Assembly (NCBI RefSeq): GCF_964355755.1
Contig: NC_092670.1
Span: 27,579,795-27,643,794, forward strand
DNA: 64,000 nt
DNA from: Antedon mediterranea
Lineage: Eukaryota; Echinodermata; Crinoidea; Comatulida; Antedonidae
Direction of reading: 5' to 3'
Under the pieces are notes generated by a model. That model ran no database searches. It saw only the letters and a program-made list of their open reading frames with translations, and was not told the origin of the DNA. Shown piece after piece: positions 36,185-48,430 of the stretch (its first letter is position 1; each line of letters opens with the position of its first letter). A program made the translations under genes and the position numbers.

Positions 36185-38950
36185 CTTTGGTGTTTTTATG
36201 TTAACAAGTTTTTTCGAAAATCACAAAATGGTCTAAAACGTCTCCAAATGTGATTTGAAGCTATTCAAAACACTTTGGTGTTTTTATGTTAACAAGTTTT
36301 TTCGAAAATCACAAATTGGTCTAAAACGTCTCCAAATGCGATTTGAAGCTATTTTAAGCACTTTGGTGTTTTTGTGTAACCAAGTTTTTTCGAAAATCAC
36401 AAAAGGGTCTAAAATGTCTCAAAATGCGATTTGAAGCTATTCTGTACACTTTGATGTTTTTTTGTTAACAAGTTTTTTCGAAAGTCACAAAATGGTCTAA
36501 AACGTCTCCAAATGCGATTTGAAGCTATTCTAAGCACTTTGCTGTTTTGTGTGAATAATTTTTGTCGAAATGCTCAAAATGGTCAAAAACGTTTTTAAAT
36601 ACGATATTAAGCTATTTTGTGCTCTTTGATGTTTTTGTGTGAAAAGTTTTATCGAAATGCTCAAAATGGTCTAAAACGGTTTCTAATGTGATTTTAAGCA
36701 CTTTGATGTTTTTATGTTAACAACTTTTTTAGAAAATCACAAAATGGTCTAAAACGTCTCCAAATGCGATTTGAAGCAATTCTAAGCACTTTGGTGTTTT
36801 TATGGTAACGAGTTTTTTTGAATATCACAAAATGGTCTAAAATGTCTCCAAATGCGATTTGAAGCTTTTCTAAGCACTTTGGTGTTTTTATGTTAACAAG
36901 TTTTTTCGAAAATCACAAAATGGTCTAAAACGTCTCCAAATGCGATTTGAAGCTATTCTGTACACTTTGCTGTTTTGTGTGAATAATTTTTGTCGAAATG
37001 CTCAAAATGGTCAAAAACGTTTTTAAATACGATATTAAGCTATTTTGTGCTCTTTTATGTTTTTGTGTGAAAAGTTTTATCGAAATGCTCAAAATGGTCT
37101 AAAACGGTTTCTAATGTGATTTTAAGCACTTTGATGTTTTTATGTTAACAACTTTTTTAGAAAATCACAAAATGGTCTAAAACGTCTCCAAATGCGATTT
37201 GAAGCAATTCTAAGCACTTTGGTGTTTTTATGGTAACGAGTTTTTTTGAATATCACAAAATGGTCTAAAATGTCTCCAAATGCGATTTGAAGCTTTTCTA
37301 AGCACTTTGGTGTTTTTATGGTAACGAGTTATTTCGAAAATCACAAAATGGTCTAAAACGTCTCCAAATGCGATTTGAAGCTATTCTGTACACTTTGCTG
37401 TTTTGTGTGAATAATTTTTGTCAAAATGCTCAAAATGGTCAAAAACGTTTTTAAATACTATATTAAGCTATTTTGTGCTCTTTGATGTTTTTGTGTGAAA
37501 AGTTTTATCGAAATGCTCAAAATGGTCTAAAACGGTTTCTAATGTGATTTTAAGCACTTTGATGTTTTTATGTTAACAACTTTTTTAGAAAATTACAAAA
37601 TGGTGTAAAACGTCTCCAAATGCGATTTGAAGCTATTCTAAGCAATTTCGTGTTTTTATGTTAACAAGTTTTTTCGAAAATCACAAAATGGTCTAAAACG
37701 TCTCCAAATGCGATTTGAAGCTATTCTAAGCACTTTTGTGTTTTTATGTTAACAAGTTTTTTCGAAAATCACAAAATGGTCTACAACGTCTCCAAATGCG
37801 ATTTGAAGATATTCTAAGCACTTTGGTGTTTTTATGTTAACAAGTTTTTTCGAAAATCACAAAGTGGTATAAAACGTCTCCAAATGCGATTTTAAGGTAT
37901 TCTAAGCACTTTGGTGTTTTTATGTTAACAAGTTTTTTCGAAAATCACAAAATGGTCTAAAACGTCTCCAAATGTGATTTGAAGCTATTCTAAACACTTT
38001 GGTGTTTTTATGTTAACAAGTTTTTTCGAAAATCACAAATTGGTCTAAAACGTCTCCAAATGCGATTTGAAGCTATTTTAAGCACTTTGGTGTTTTTGTG
38101 TAACCAAGTTTTTTCGAAAATCACAAAAGGGTCTAAAATGTCTCAAAATGCGATTTGAAGCTATTCTGTACACTTTGATGTTTTTATGTTAACAACTTTT
38201 TTAGAAAATCACAAAATGGTCTAAAACGTCTCCAAATGCGATTTGAAGCAATTCTAAGCACTTTGGTGTTTTTATGGTAACGAGTTTTTTTGAATATCAC
38301 AAAATGGTCTAAAATGTCTCCAAATGCGATTTGAAGCTTTTCTAAGCACTTTGGTGTTTTTATGTTAACAAGTTTTTTCGAAAATCACAAAATGGTCTAA
38401 AACGTCTCCAAATGCGATTTGAAGCTATTCTGTACACTTTGCTGTTTTGTGTGAATAATTTTTGTCGAAATGCTCAAAATGGTCAAAAACGTTTTTAAAT
38501 ACGATATTAAGCTATTTTGTGCTCTTTGATGTTTTTCTGTGAAAAGTTTTATCGAAATGCTCAAAATGGTCTAAAACGGTTTCTAATGTGATTTTAAGCA
38601 CTTTGATGTTTTTATGTTAACAACTTTTTTAGAAAATCATAAAATGGTCTAAAACGTCTCCAAATGCGATTTGAAGCAATTCTAAGCACTTTGGTGTTTT
38701 TATGGTAACGAGTTTTTTTGAATATCACAAAATGGTCTAAAACGTCTCCAAATGCGATTTGAAGCTTTTCTAAGCACTTTGGTGTTTTTATGTTTACAAG
38801 TTTTTTCGAAAATCACAAAATGGTCTAAAACGGCTCCAAATACGATTTGAAGCTATTCTAAGCACTTTGGTGTTTTTATGTTAACAAGTTTTTTCGAAAA
38901 TCACAAAATGGTCTAAAACGTCTCCAAATGCGATTTGAAGCTATTCTAAG
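36000..38950 (+). repeat. 3,991-bp duplication, left copy
   Basis: B pairs at 36,019, 36,535, 36,963, 37,391 and 38,435 recur at 40,010, 40,526, 40,954, 41,382 and 42,426, a constant offset of 3,991 bp. Shared rare variants are gctattcaaaacac (about 36,263 and 40,254), gctcttttatg, tttttctgtgaaaag (about 38,533 and 42,524) and aaaatcataaaatgg (about 38,635 and 42,626). The A runs of 4, 3, 3 and 10 are identical in both copies. The left edge is gradual because the preceding units are similar, so it is placed only to within about 100 bp. Confidence 0.85.
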
Positions 38951-39989
38951 CACTTTGGTGTTTTTATGTTAACAAGTTTTTTCGAAAATCACAAAATGGT
39001 GTAAAACGTCTCCAAATGCGATTTGAAGCTATTCTAAGCAATTTTGTGTTTTTGTGTAACCAAGTTTTTTCGAAAATCACAAAAGGGTCTAAAATGTCTC
39101 AAAATGCGATTTGAAGCTATTCTGTACACTTTGATGTTTTTTTGTTAACAAGTTTTTTCGAAAGTCACAAAATGGTCTAAAAAGTCTCCAAATGCGATTT
39201 GAAGCTATTCTAAGCACTTTGGTGTTTTTATGTTAACAAGTTTTATCGAAAATCACAAAATGGTGTAAAACGTCTCCAAATGCGATTTGAAGCTATTCTA
39301 AGCACTTTGGTGTTTTTATGGTAACGAGTTTTTTTGAATATCACAAAATGGTCTAAAATGTCTCCAAATGCGATTTGAAGCTTTTCTAAGCACTTTGGTG
39401 TTTTTATGTTAACAAGTTTTTTCGAAAATCACAAAATGGTCTAAAACGTCTCCAAATGTGATTTGAAGCTATTCTAAACACTTTGGTGTTTTTATGTTAA
39501 CAAGTTTTTTCGAAAATCACAAATTGGTCTAAAACGTCTCTAAATGCGATTTGAAGCTAGTTTAAGCACTTTGGTGTTTTTGTGTAACCAAGTTTTTTCG
39601 AAAATCACAAAAGGGTCTAAAATGTCTCAAAATGCGATTTGAAGCTATTCTGTACACTTTGATGTTTTTTTTGTTAACAAGTTTTTTCGAAAGTCACAAA
39701 ATGGTCTAAAACGTCTCCAAATGCGATTTGAAGCTATTCTAAGCACTTTGGTGTTTTTATGTTAACAAGTTTTTTCGAAAATCACAAAATGGTGTAAAAC
39801 GTCTCCAAATGCGATTTGAAGCTATTCTAAGCAATTTGGTGTTTTTATGTTAACAAGTTTTTTCGAAAATCACAAAATGGTGTAAAACGTCTCCAAATGC
39901 GATTTTAAGCTATTCTAAGCAATTTGGTGTTTTTTTATGTTAACAAGTTTTTTCGAAAATCACAAAATGGTCTAAAACGTCTCCAAATG
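38951..39989 (+). repeat. Junction-rich end of a 16-unit A run
   Basis: The longest A run in the window follows the B pair at 38,435 (interval 1,575 bp, 16 A units plus three extra T bases). At about 39,040-39,060 a gcaattttgtg unit passes straight into a gtgtaaccaag unit. At about 39,310 a normal unit passes into an atggtaacgag unit; neither order is seen elsewhere, so both look like in-register recombination joins. From about 39,360 the sequence matches 48,360 onward at offset 9,002, sharing ctctaaatgcg, gctagtttaag, a T8 tract and gtgtttttttatg. Confidence 0.78.
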
Positions 39990-42940
39990 CGATTTGAAGC
40001 TATTCTGTACACTTTGCTGTTTTGTGAGAATAATTTTTGTCGAAATGCTCAAAATGGTCAAAAACGTTTTTAAATACGATATTAAGCTATTTTGTGCTCT
40101 TTGATGTTTTTGTGTGAAAAGTTTTATCGAAATGCTCAAAATGGTCTAAAACGGTTTCTAATGTGATTTTAAGCACTTTGGTGTTTTTATGTTAACAAGT
40201 TTTTTCGAAAATCACAAAATGGTCTAAAACGTCTCCAAATGTGATTTGAAGCTATTCAAAACACTTTGGTGTTTTTATGTTAACAAGTTTTTTCGAAAAT
40301 CACAAATTGGTCTAAAACGTCTCCAAATGCGATTTGAAGCTATTTTAAGCACTTTGGTGTTTTTGTGTAACCAAGTTTTTTCGAAAATCACAAAAGGGTC
40401 TAAAATGTCTCAAAATGCGATTTGAAGCTATTCTGTACACTTTGATGTTTTTTTGTTAACAAGTTTTTTCGAAAGTCACAAAATGGTCTAAAACGTCTCC
40501 AAATGCGATTTGAAGCTATTCTAAGCACTTTGCTGTTTTGTGTGAATAATTTTTGTCGAAATGCTCAAAATGGTCAAAAACGTTTTTAAATACGATATTA
40601 AGCTATTTTGTGCTCTTTGATGTTTTTGTGTGAAAAGTTTTATCGAAATGCTCAAAATGGTCTAAAACGGTTTCTAATGTGATTTTAAGCACTTTGATGT
40701 TTTTATGTTAACAACTTTTTTAGAAAATCACAAAATGGTCTAAAACGTCTCCAAATGCGATTTGAAGCAATTCTAAGCACTTTGGTGTTTTTATGGTAAC
40801 GAGTTTTTTTGAATATCACAAAATGGTCTAAAATGTCTCCAAATGCGATTTGAAGCTTTTCTAAGCACTTTGGTGTTTTTATGTTAACAAGTTTTTTCGA
40901 AAATCACAAAATGGTCTAAAACGTCTCCAAATGCGATTTGAAGCTATTCTGTACACTTTGCTGTTTTGTGTGAATAATTTTTGTCGAAATGCTCAAAATG
41001 GTCAAAAACGTTTTTAAATACGATATTAAGCTATTTTGTGCTCTTTTATGTTTTTGTGTGAAAAGTTTTATCGAAATGCTCAAAATGGTCTAAAACGGTT
41101 TCTAATGTGATTTTAAGCACTTTGATGTTTTTATGTTAACAACTTTTTTAGAAAATCACAAAATGGTCTAAAACGTCTCCAAATGCGATTTGAAGCAATT
41201 CTAAGCACTTTGGTGTTTTTATGGTAACGAGTTTTTTTGAATATCACAAAATGGTCTAAAATGTCTCCAAATGCGATTTGAAGCTTTTCTAAGCAATTTG
41301 GTGTTTTTATGGTAACGAGTTATTTCGAAAATCACAAAATGGTCTAAAACGTCTCCAAATGCGATTTGAAGCTATTCTGTACACTTTGCTGTTTTGTGTG
41401 AATAATTTTTGTCAAAATGCTCAAAATGGTCAAAAACGTTTTTAAATACTATATTAAGCTATTTTGTGCTCTTTGATGTTTTTGTGTGAAAAGTTTTATC
41501 GAAATGCTCAAAATGGTCTAAAACGGTTTCTAATGTGATTTTAAGCACTTTGATGTTTTTATGTTAACAACTTTTTTAGAAAATTACAAAATGGTGTAAA
41601 ACGTCTCCAAATGCGATTTGAAGCTATTCTAAGCAATTTGGTGTTTTTATGTTAACAAGTTTTTTCGAAAATCACAAAATGGTCTAAAACGTCTCCAAAT
41701 GCGATTTGAAGCTATTCTAAGCACTTTTGTGTTTTTATGTTAACAAGTTTTTTCGAAAATCACAAAATGGTCTACAACGTCTCCAAATGCGATTTGAAGA
41801 TATTCTAAGCACTTTGGTGTTTTTATGTTAACAAGTTTTTTCGAAAATCACAAAGTGGTATAAAACGTCTCCAAATGCGATTTTAAGGTATTCTAAGCAC
41901 TTTGGTGTTTTTATGTTAACAAGTTTTTTCGAAAATCACAAAATGGTCTAAAACGTCTCCAAATGTGATTTGAAGCTATTCTAAACACTTTGGTGTTTTT
42001 ATGTTAACAAGTTTTTTCGAAAATCACAAATTGGTCTAAAACGTCTCCAAATGCGATTTGAAGCTATTTTAAGCACTTTGGTGTTTTTGTGTAACCAAGT
42101 TTTTTCGAAAATCACAAAAGGGTCTAAAATGTCTCAAAATGCGATTTGAAGCTATTCTGTACACTTTGATGTTTTTATGTTAACAACTTTTTTAGAAAAT
42201 CACAAAATGGTCTAAAACGTCTCCAAATGCGATTTGAAGCAATTCTAAGCACTTTGGTGTTTTTATGGTAACGAGTTTTTTTGAATATCACAAAATGGTC
42301 TAAAATGTCTCCAAATGCGATTTGAAGCTTTTCTAAGCACTTTGGTGTTTTTATGTTAACAAGTTTTTTCGAAAATCACAAAATGGTCTAAAACGTCTCC
42401 AAATGCGATTTGAAGCTATTCTGTACACTTTGCTGTTTTGTGTGAATAATTTTTGTCGAAATGCTCAAAATGGTCAAAAACGTTTTTAAATACGATATTA
42501 AGCTATTTTGTGCTCTTTGATGTTTTTCTGTGAAAAGTTTTATCGAAATGCTCAAAATGGTCTAAAACGGTTTCTAATGTGATTTTAAGCACTTTGATGT
42601 TTTTATGTTAACAACTTTTTTAGAAAATCATAAAATGGTCTAAAACGTCTCCAAATGCGATTTGAAGCAATTCTAAGCACTTTGGTGTTTTTATGGTAAC
42701 GAGTTTTTTTGAATATCACAAAATGGTCTAAAACGTCTCCAAATGCGATTTGAAGCTTTTCTAAGCACTTTGGTGTTTTTATGTTTACAAGTTTTTTCGA
42801 AAATCACAAAATGGTCTAAAACGGCTCCAAATACGATTTGAAGCTATTCTAAGCACTTTGGTGTTTTTATGTTAACAAGTTTTTTCGAAAATCACAAAAT
42901 GGTCTAAAACGTCTCCAAATGCGATTTGAAGCTATTCTAA
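39990..42940 (+). repeat. 3,991-bp duplication, right copy
   Basis: This is the partner of 36,000-38,950 at offset 3,991. Differences noted are gcaatttggtg at about 41,295 (gcactttggtg in the left copy) and gcaatttggtg at about 41,637 (gcaatttcgtg in the left copy). Homology ends near 42,940, where this copy has gcacttttgtg and the left copy gcactttggtg followed by ggtgtaaaac. Confidence 0.85.
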
Positions 42941-45900
42941 GCACTTTTGTGTTTTTATGTTAACAAGTTTTTTCGAAAATCACAAAATGGTCTAAAATGT
43001 CTCAAAATGCGATTTGAAGCTATTCTGTACACTTTGATGTTTTTTTGTTAACAAGTTTTTTCGAAAGTCACAAAATGGTCTAAAACGTCTCCAAATGCGA
43101 TTTGAAGCTATTCTAAGCACTTTGGTGTTTTTATGTTAACAAGTTTTTTCGAAAATCACAAAATGGTGTAAAACGTCTCCAAATGCGATTTGAAGCTATT
43201 CTAAGCACTTTGGTGTTTTTATGTTAACAAGTTTTTTCGAAAATCACAAAATGGTCTAAAACGTCTCCAAATGCGATTTGAAGCTATTCTGTACACTTTG
43301 CTGTTTTGTGTGAATAATTTTTGTTGAAATGCTCAAAATGGTCAAAAACGTTTTTAAATACGATATTAAGCTATTTTGTGCTCTTTGATGTTTTTGTGTG
43401 AAAAGTTTTATCGAAATGCTCAAAATGGTCTAAAACGGTTTCTAATGTGATTTTAAGCACTTTGGTGTTTTTATGTTAACAAGTTTTTTCGAAAATCACA
43501 AAATGGTCTAAAATGTCTCCAAATGCGATTTGAAGCTTTTCTAAGCACTTTGGTGTTTTTATGTTAACAAGTTTTTTCGAAAATCACAAAATGGTCTAAA
43601 ACGTCTCCAAATGTGATTTGAAGCTATTCTAAACACTTTGGTGTTTTTATGTTAACAAGTTTTTTCGAAAATCACAAATTGGTCTAAAACGTCTCCAAAT
43701 GCGATTTGAAGCTATTTTAAGCACTTTGGTGTTTTTGTGTAACCAAGTTTTTTCGAAAATCACAAAAGGGTCTAAAATGTCTCAAAATGCGATTTGAAGC
43801 TATTCTAAGCACTTTGGTGTTTTTATGTTAACAAGTTTTATCGAAAATCACAAAATGGTGTAAAACGTCTCCAAATGCGATTTGAAGCTATTCTAAGCAA
43901 TTTGGTGTTTTTATGTTAACAAGTTTTTTCGAAAATCACAAAATGGTCTAAAACGTCTCCAAATGCGATTTGAAGCTATTCTGTACACTTTGCTGTTTTG
44001 TGAGAATAATTTTTGTCGAAATGCTCAAAATGGTCAAAAACGTTTTTAAATACGATATTAAGCTATTTTGTGCTCTTTGATGTTTTTGTGTGAAAAGTTT
44101 TATCGAAATGCTCAAAATGGTCTAAAACGGTTTCTAATGTGATTTTAAGCACTTTGATGTTTTTATGTTAACAACTTTTTTAGAAAATTACAAAATGGTG
44201 TAAAACGTCTCCAAATGCGATTTGAAGCTATTCTAAGCAATTTCGTGTTTTTATGTTAACAAGTTTTTTCGAAAATCACAAAATGGTCTAAAACGTCTCC
44301 AAATGCGATTTGAAGCTATTCTAAGCACTTTTGTGTTTTTATGTTAACAAGTTTTTTCGAAAATCACAAAATGGTCTAAAATGTCTCCAAATGCGATTTT
44401 AAGGTATTCTAAGCACTTTGGTGTTTTTATGTTAACAAGTTTTTTCGAAAATCACAAAATGGTCTAAAACGTCTACAAATGCGATTTGAAGCTATTCTAA
44501 GCACTTTGGTGTTTTTATGTTAACAAGTTTTTTCGAAAATCACAAAATGGTATAAAACGTCTCCAAATGCGATTTGAAGATTTTCTAAGCACTTTGGTGT
44601 TTTTATGTTTACAAGTTTTTTCGAAAATCACAAAATGGTCTAAAACGTCTCCAAATGCGATTTGAAGCTATTCTGTACACTTTGCTGTTTTGTGTGAATA
44701 ATTTTGTCAAAATGCTCAAAATGGTCAAAAACGTTTTTAAATACTATATTAAGCTATTTTGTGTTCTTTGATGTTTTTGTGTGAAAAGTTTTATCGAAAT
44801 GCTCAAAATGGTCTAAAACGGTTTCTAATGAAATGATTTTAAGAACTTTGATGTTTTTATGTTAACAACTTTTTTAGAAAATCACAAAATGGTCTAAAAC
44901 GTCTCCAAATGCGATTTGAAGCAATTCTAAGCACTTTGGTGTTTTTATGTTAACAAGTTTTTTCGAAAATCACAAAATGGTATAAAACCTCTCCAAATGC
45001 GATTTTAAGGTATTCTAAGCACTTTGGTGTTTTTATGTTAACAAGTTTTTTCGAAAATCACAAAATGGTCTAAAACGTCTACAAATGCGATTTGAAGCTA
45101 TTCTAAGCACTTTGGTGTTTTTATGTTAACAAGTTTTTTCGAAAATCACAAAATGGTATAAAACGTCTCCAAATGCGATTTTAAGCTATTCTAAGCAATT
45201 TGGTGTTTTTATGTTAACAAGTTTTTTCGAAAATCACAAAATGGTCGAAAATGTCACAAAATGCGATTTGAAGCTATTCTAAGCACTTTGGTGTTATTAT
45301 GTTAACAAGTTTTTTCGAAAATCACAAATTGGTCTAAAACGTCTCCAAATGCGATTTGAAGCTATTTTAAGCACTTTGGTGTTTTTGTGTAACCAAGTTT
45401 TTTCGAAAATCACAAAAGGGTCTAAAATGTCTCAAAATGCGATTTGAAGCTATTCTGTACACTTTGATGTTTTTTTGTTAACAAGTTTTTTCGAAAGTCA
45501 CAAAATGGTCTAAAACGTCTCCAAATGCGATTTGAAGCTATTCTAAGCACTTTGGTGTTTTTATGTTAACAAGTTTTTTCGAAAATTACAAAATGGTGTA
45601 AAACGTCTCCAAATGCGATTTGAAGCTATTCTAAGCACTTTGGTGTTTTTATGTTAACAAGTTTTTTCGAAAATCACAAAATGGTGTAAAACTTCTCCAA
45701 ATACGATTTTAAGCTATTCTAAGCAATTTGGTGTTTTTATGTTAACAAGTTTTTTCGAAAATCACAAAATGGTCTAAAACGTCTCCAAATGCGATTTGAA
45801 GTTATTCTGTACACTTTGCTGTTTTGTGAGAATAATTTTTGTCGAAATGCTCAAAATGGTCAAAAACATTTTTAAATACGATATTAAGCTATTTTGTGCT

Positions 45901-48430
45901 CTTTGATGTTTTTGTGTGAAAAGTTTTATCGAAATGCTCAAAATGGTCTAAAACGGTTTCTAATGTGATTTTAAGCACTTTGGTGTTTTTATGTTAACAA
46001 GTTTTTTCGAAAATCACAAAATGGTCTAAAACGTCTCCAAATGTGATTTGAAGCTATTCTAAACACTTTGGTGTTTTTATGTTAACAAGTTTTTTCGAAA
46101 ATCACAAATTGGTCTAAAACGTCTCCAAATGCGATTTGAAGCTATTTTAAGCACTTTGGTGTTTTTGTGTAACCAAGTTTTTTCGAAAATCACAAAAGGG
46201 TCTAAAATGTCTCAAAATGCGATTTGAAGCTATTCTGTACACTTTGATGTTTTTTTGTTAACAAGTTTTTTCGAAAGTCACAAAATGGTCTAAAACGTCT
46301 CCAAATGCGATTTGAAGCTATTCTAAGCACTTTGGTGTTTTTATGTTAACAAGTTTTTTCGAAAATCACAAAATGGTGTAAAACGTCTCCAAATGCGATT
46401 TGAAGCTATTCTAAGCACTTTGGTGTTTTTATGTTAACAAGTTTTTTCGAAAATCACAAAATGGTGTAAAACTTCTCCAAATACGATTTTAAGCTATTCT
46501 AAGCAATTTGGTGTTTTTATGTTAACAAGTTTTTTCGAAAATCACAAAATGGTCTAAAACGTCTCCAAATGCGATTTGAAGCTATTCTGTACACTTTGCT
46601 GTTTTGTGTGAATAATTTTTGTTGAAATGCTCAAAATGGTCAAAAACGTTTTTAAATACTATATTATGCTATTTTGTGTTCTTTGATGTTTTTGTGTGAA
46701 AAGTTTTATCGAAATGCTCAAAATGGTCTAAAACGGTTTCTAATGTGATTCTAAGCACTTTGGTGTTTTTATGTTAAGAAGTTTTTTCGAAAATCACAAA
46801 ATGGTATAAAACGTCTCCAAATGCGATTTTAAGGTATTCTAAGCACTTTGGTGTTTTTATGTTAACAAGTTTTTTCGAAAATCACAAAATGGTCTAAAAC
46901 GTCTACAAATGCGATTTGAAGCTATTCTAAGCACTTTGGTGTTTTTATGTTAACAAGTTTTTTCGAAAATCACAAAATGGTCTAAAACGTCTCCAAATGC
47001 GATTTGAAGCTATTCTGTACACTTTGCTGTTTTGTGTGAATAATTTTTGTCGAAATGCTCAAAATGGTCAAAAACGTTTTTAAATACGATATTAAGCTAT
47101 TTTGTGCTCTTTGATGTTTTTGTGTGAAAAGTTTTATCGAAATGCTCAAAATGGTCTAAAACGGTTTCTAATGTGATTTTAAGCACTTTGATGTTTTTAT
47201 GTTAACAACTTTTTTAGAAAATCACAAAATGGTCTAAAACGTCTCCAAATGCGATTTGAAGCAATTCTAAGCACTTTGGTGTTTTTATGGTAACGAGTTT
47301 TTTTGAATATCACAAAATGGTCTAAAATGTCTCCAAATGCGATTTGAAGCTATTCTGTACACTTTGATGTTTTTTTGTTAACAAGTTTTTTCGAAAGTCA
47401 CAAAATGGTCTAAAACGTCTCCAAATGCGATTTGAAGCTATTCTAAGCACTTTGGTGTTTTTATGTTAACAAGTTTTTTCGAAAATCACAAAATGGTGTA
47501 AAACGTCTCCAAATGCGATTTGAAGCTATTCTAAGCACTTTGGTGTTTTTATGTTAACAAGTTTTTTCGAAAATCACAAAATGGTGTAAAACTTCTCCAA
47601 ATACGATTTTAAGCTATTCTAAGCAATTTGGTGTTTTTATGTTAACAAGTTTTTTCGAAAATCACAAAATGGTCTAAAACGTCTCCAAATGCGATTTGAA
47701 GCTATTCTGTACACTTTGCTGTTTTGTGTGAATAATTTTTGTTGAAATGCTCAAAATGGTCAAAAACGTTTTTAAATACTATATTAAGCTATTTTGTGTT
47801 CTTTGATGTTTTTGTGTGAAAAGTTTTATCGAAATGCTCAAAATGGTCTAAAACGGTTTCTAATGTGATTTTAAGCACTTTGATGTTTTTATGTTAACAA
47901 CTTTTTTAGAAAATCACAAAATGGTCTAAAACGTCTCCAAATGCGATTTTAAGCAATTCTAAGCACTTTGGTGTTTTTATGGTAACGAGTTATTTCGAAA
48001 ATCACAAAATGGTCTAAAAGGTCTCCAAATGCGATTTGAAGCTATTCTGTACACTTTGCTGTTTTGTGTGAATAATTTTTGTCAAAATGCTCAAAATGGT
48101 CAAAAACGTTTTTTAATACTATATTAAGCTATTTTGTGCTCTTTGATGTTTTTGTGTGAAAAGTTTTATCGAAATGCTAAAAATGGTCTAAAACGGTTTC
48201 TAATGTGATTTTAAGCACTTTGATGTTTTTATGTTAACAACTTTTTTAGAAAATTACAAAATGGTGTAAAACGTCTCCAAATGCGATTTGAAGCTATTCT
48301 AAGCACTTTGGTGTTTTTATGGTAACGAGTTTTTTTTGAATATCACAAAATGGTCTAAAATGTCTCCAAATGCGATTTGAAGCTTTTCTAAGCACTTTGG
48401 TGTTTTTATGTTAACAAGTTTTTTCGAAAA
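42941..48430 (+). repeat. Satellite segment with a 2.5-kb module copy
   Basis: B pairs at 43,294, 43,986, 44,678, 45,812, 46,592, 47,020, 47,712 and 48,052 have A runs of 6, 6, 11, 7, 3, 6, 2 and 9. The stretch 43,294-45,811 is the fourth copy of the module at 6,001, 21,230 and 27,624, with two fewer A units in its first run than at 6,001. Single-copy changes include acctctcc (about 44,987), a CG-to-CA change at 45,867 in B1, gttaagaag (about 46,784), aaaaggtctcc (about 48,020) and gctaaaaatgg (about 48,177). B1 at 48,052 shares cgttttttaat with 20,802 and 5,174. Confidence 0.8.
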
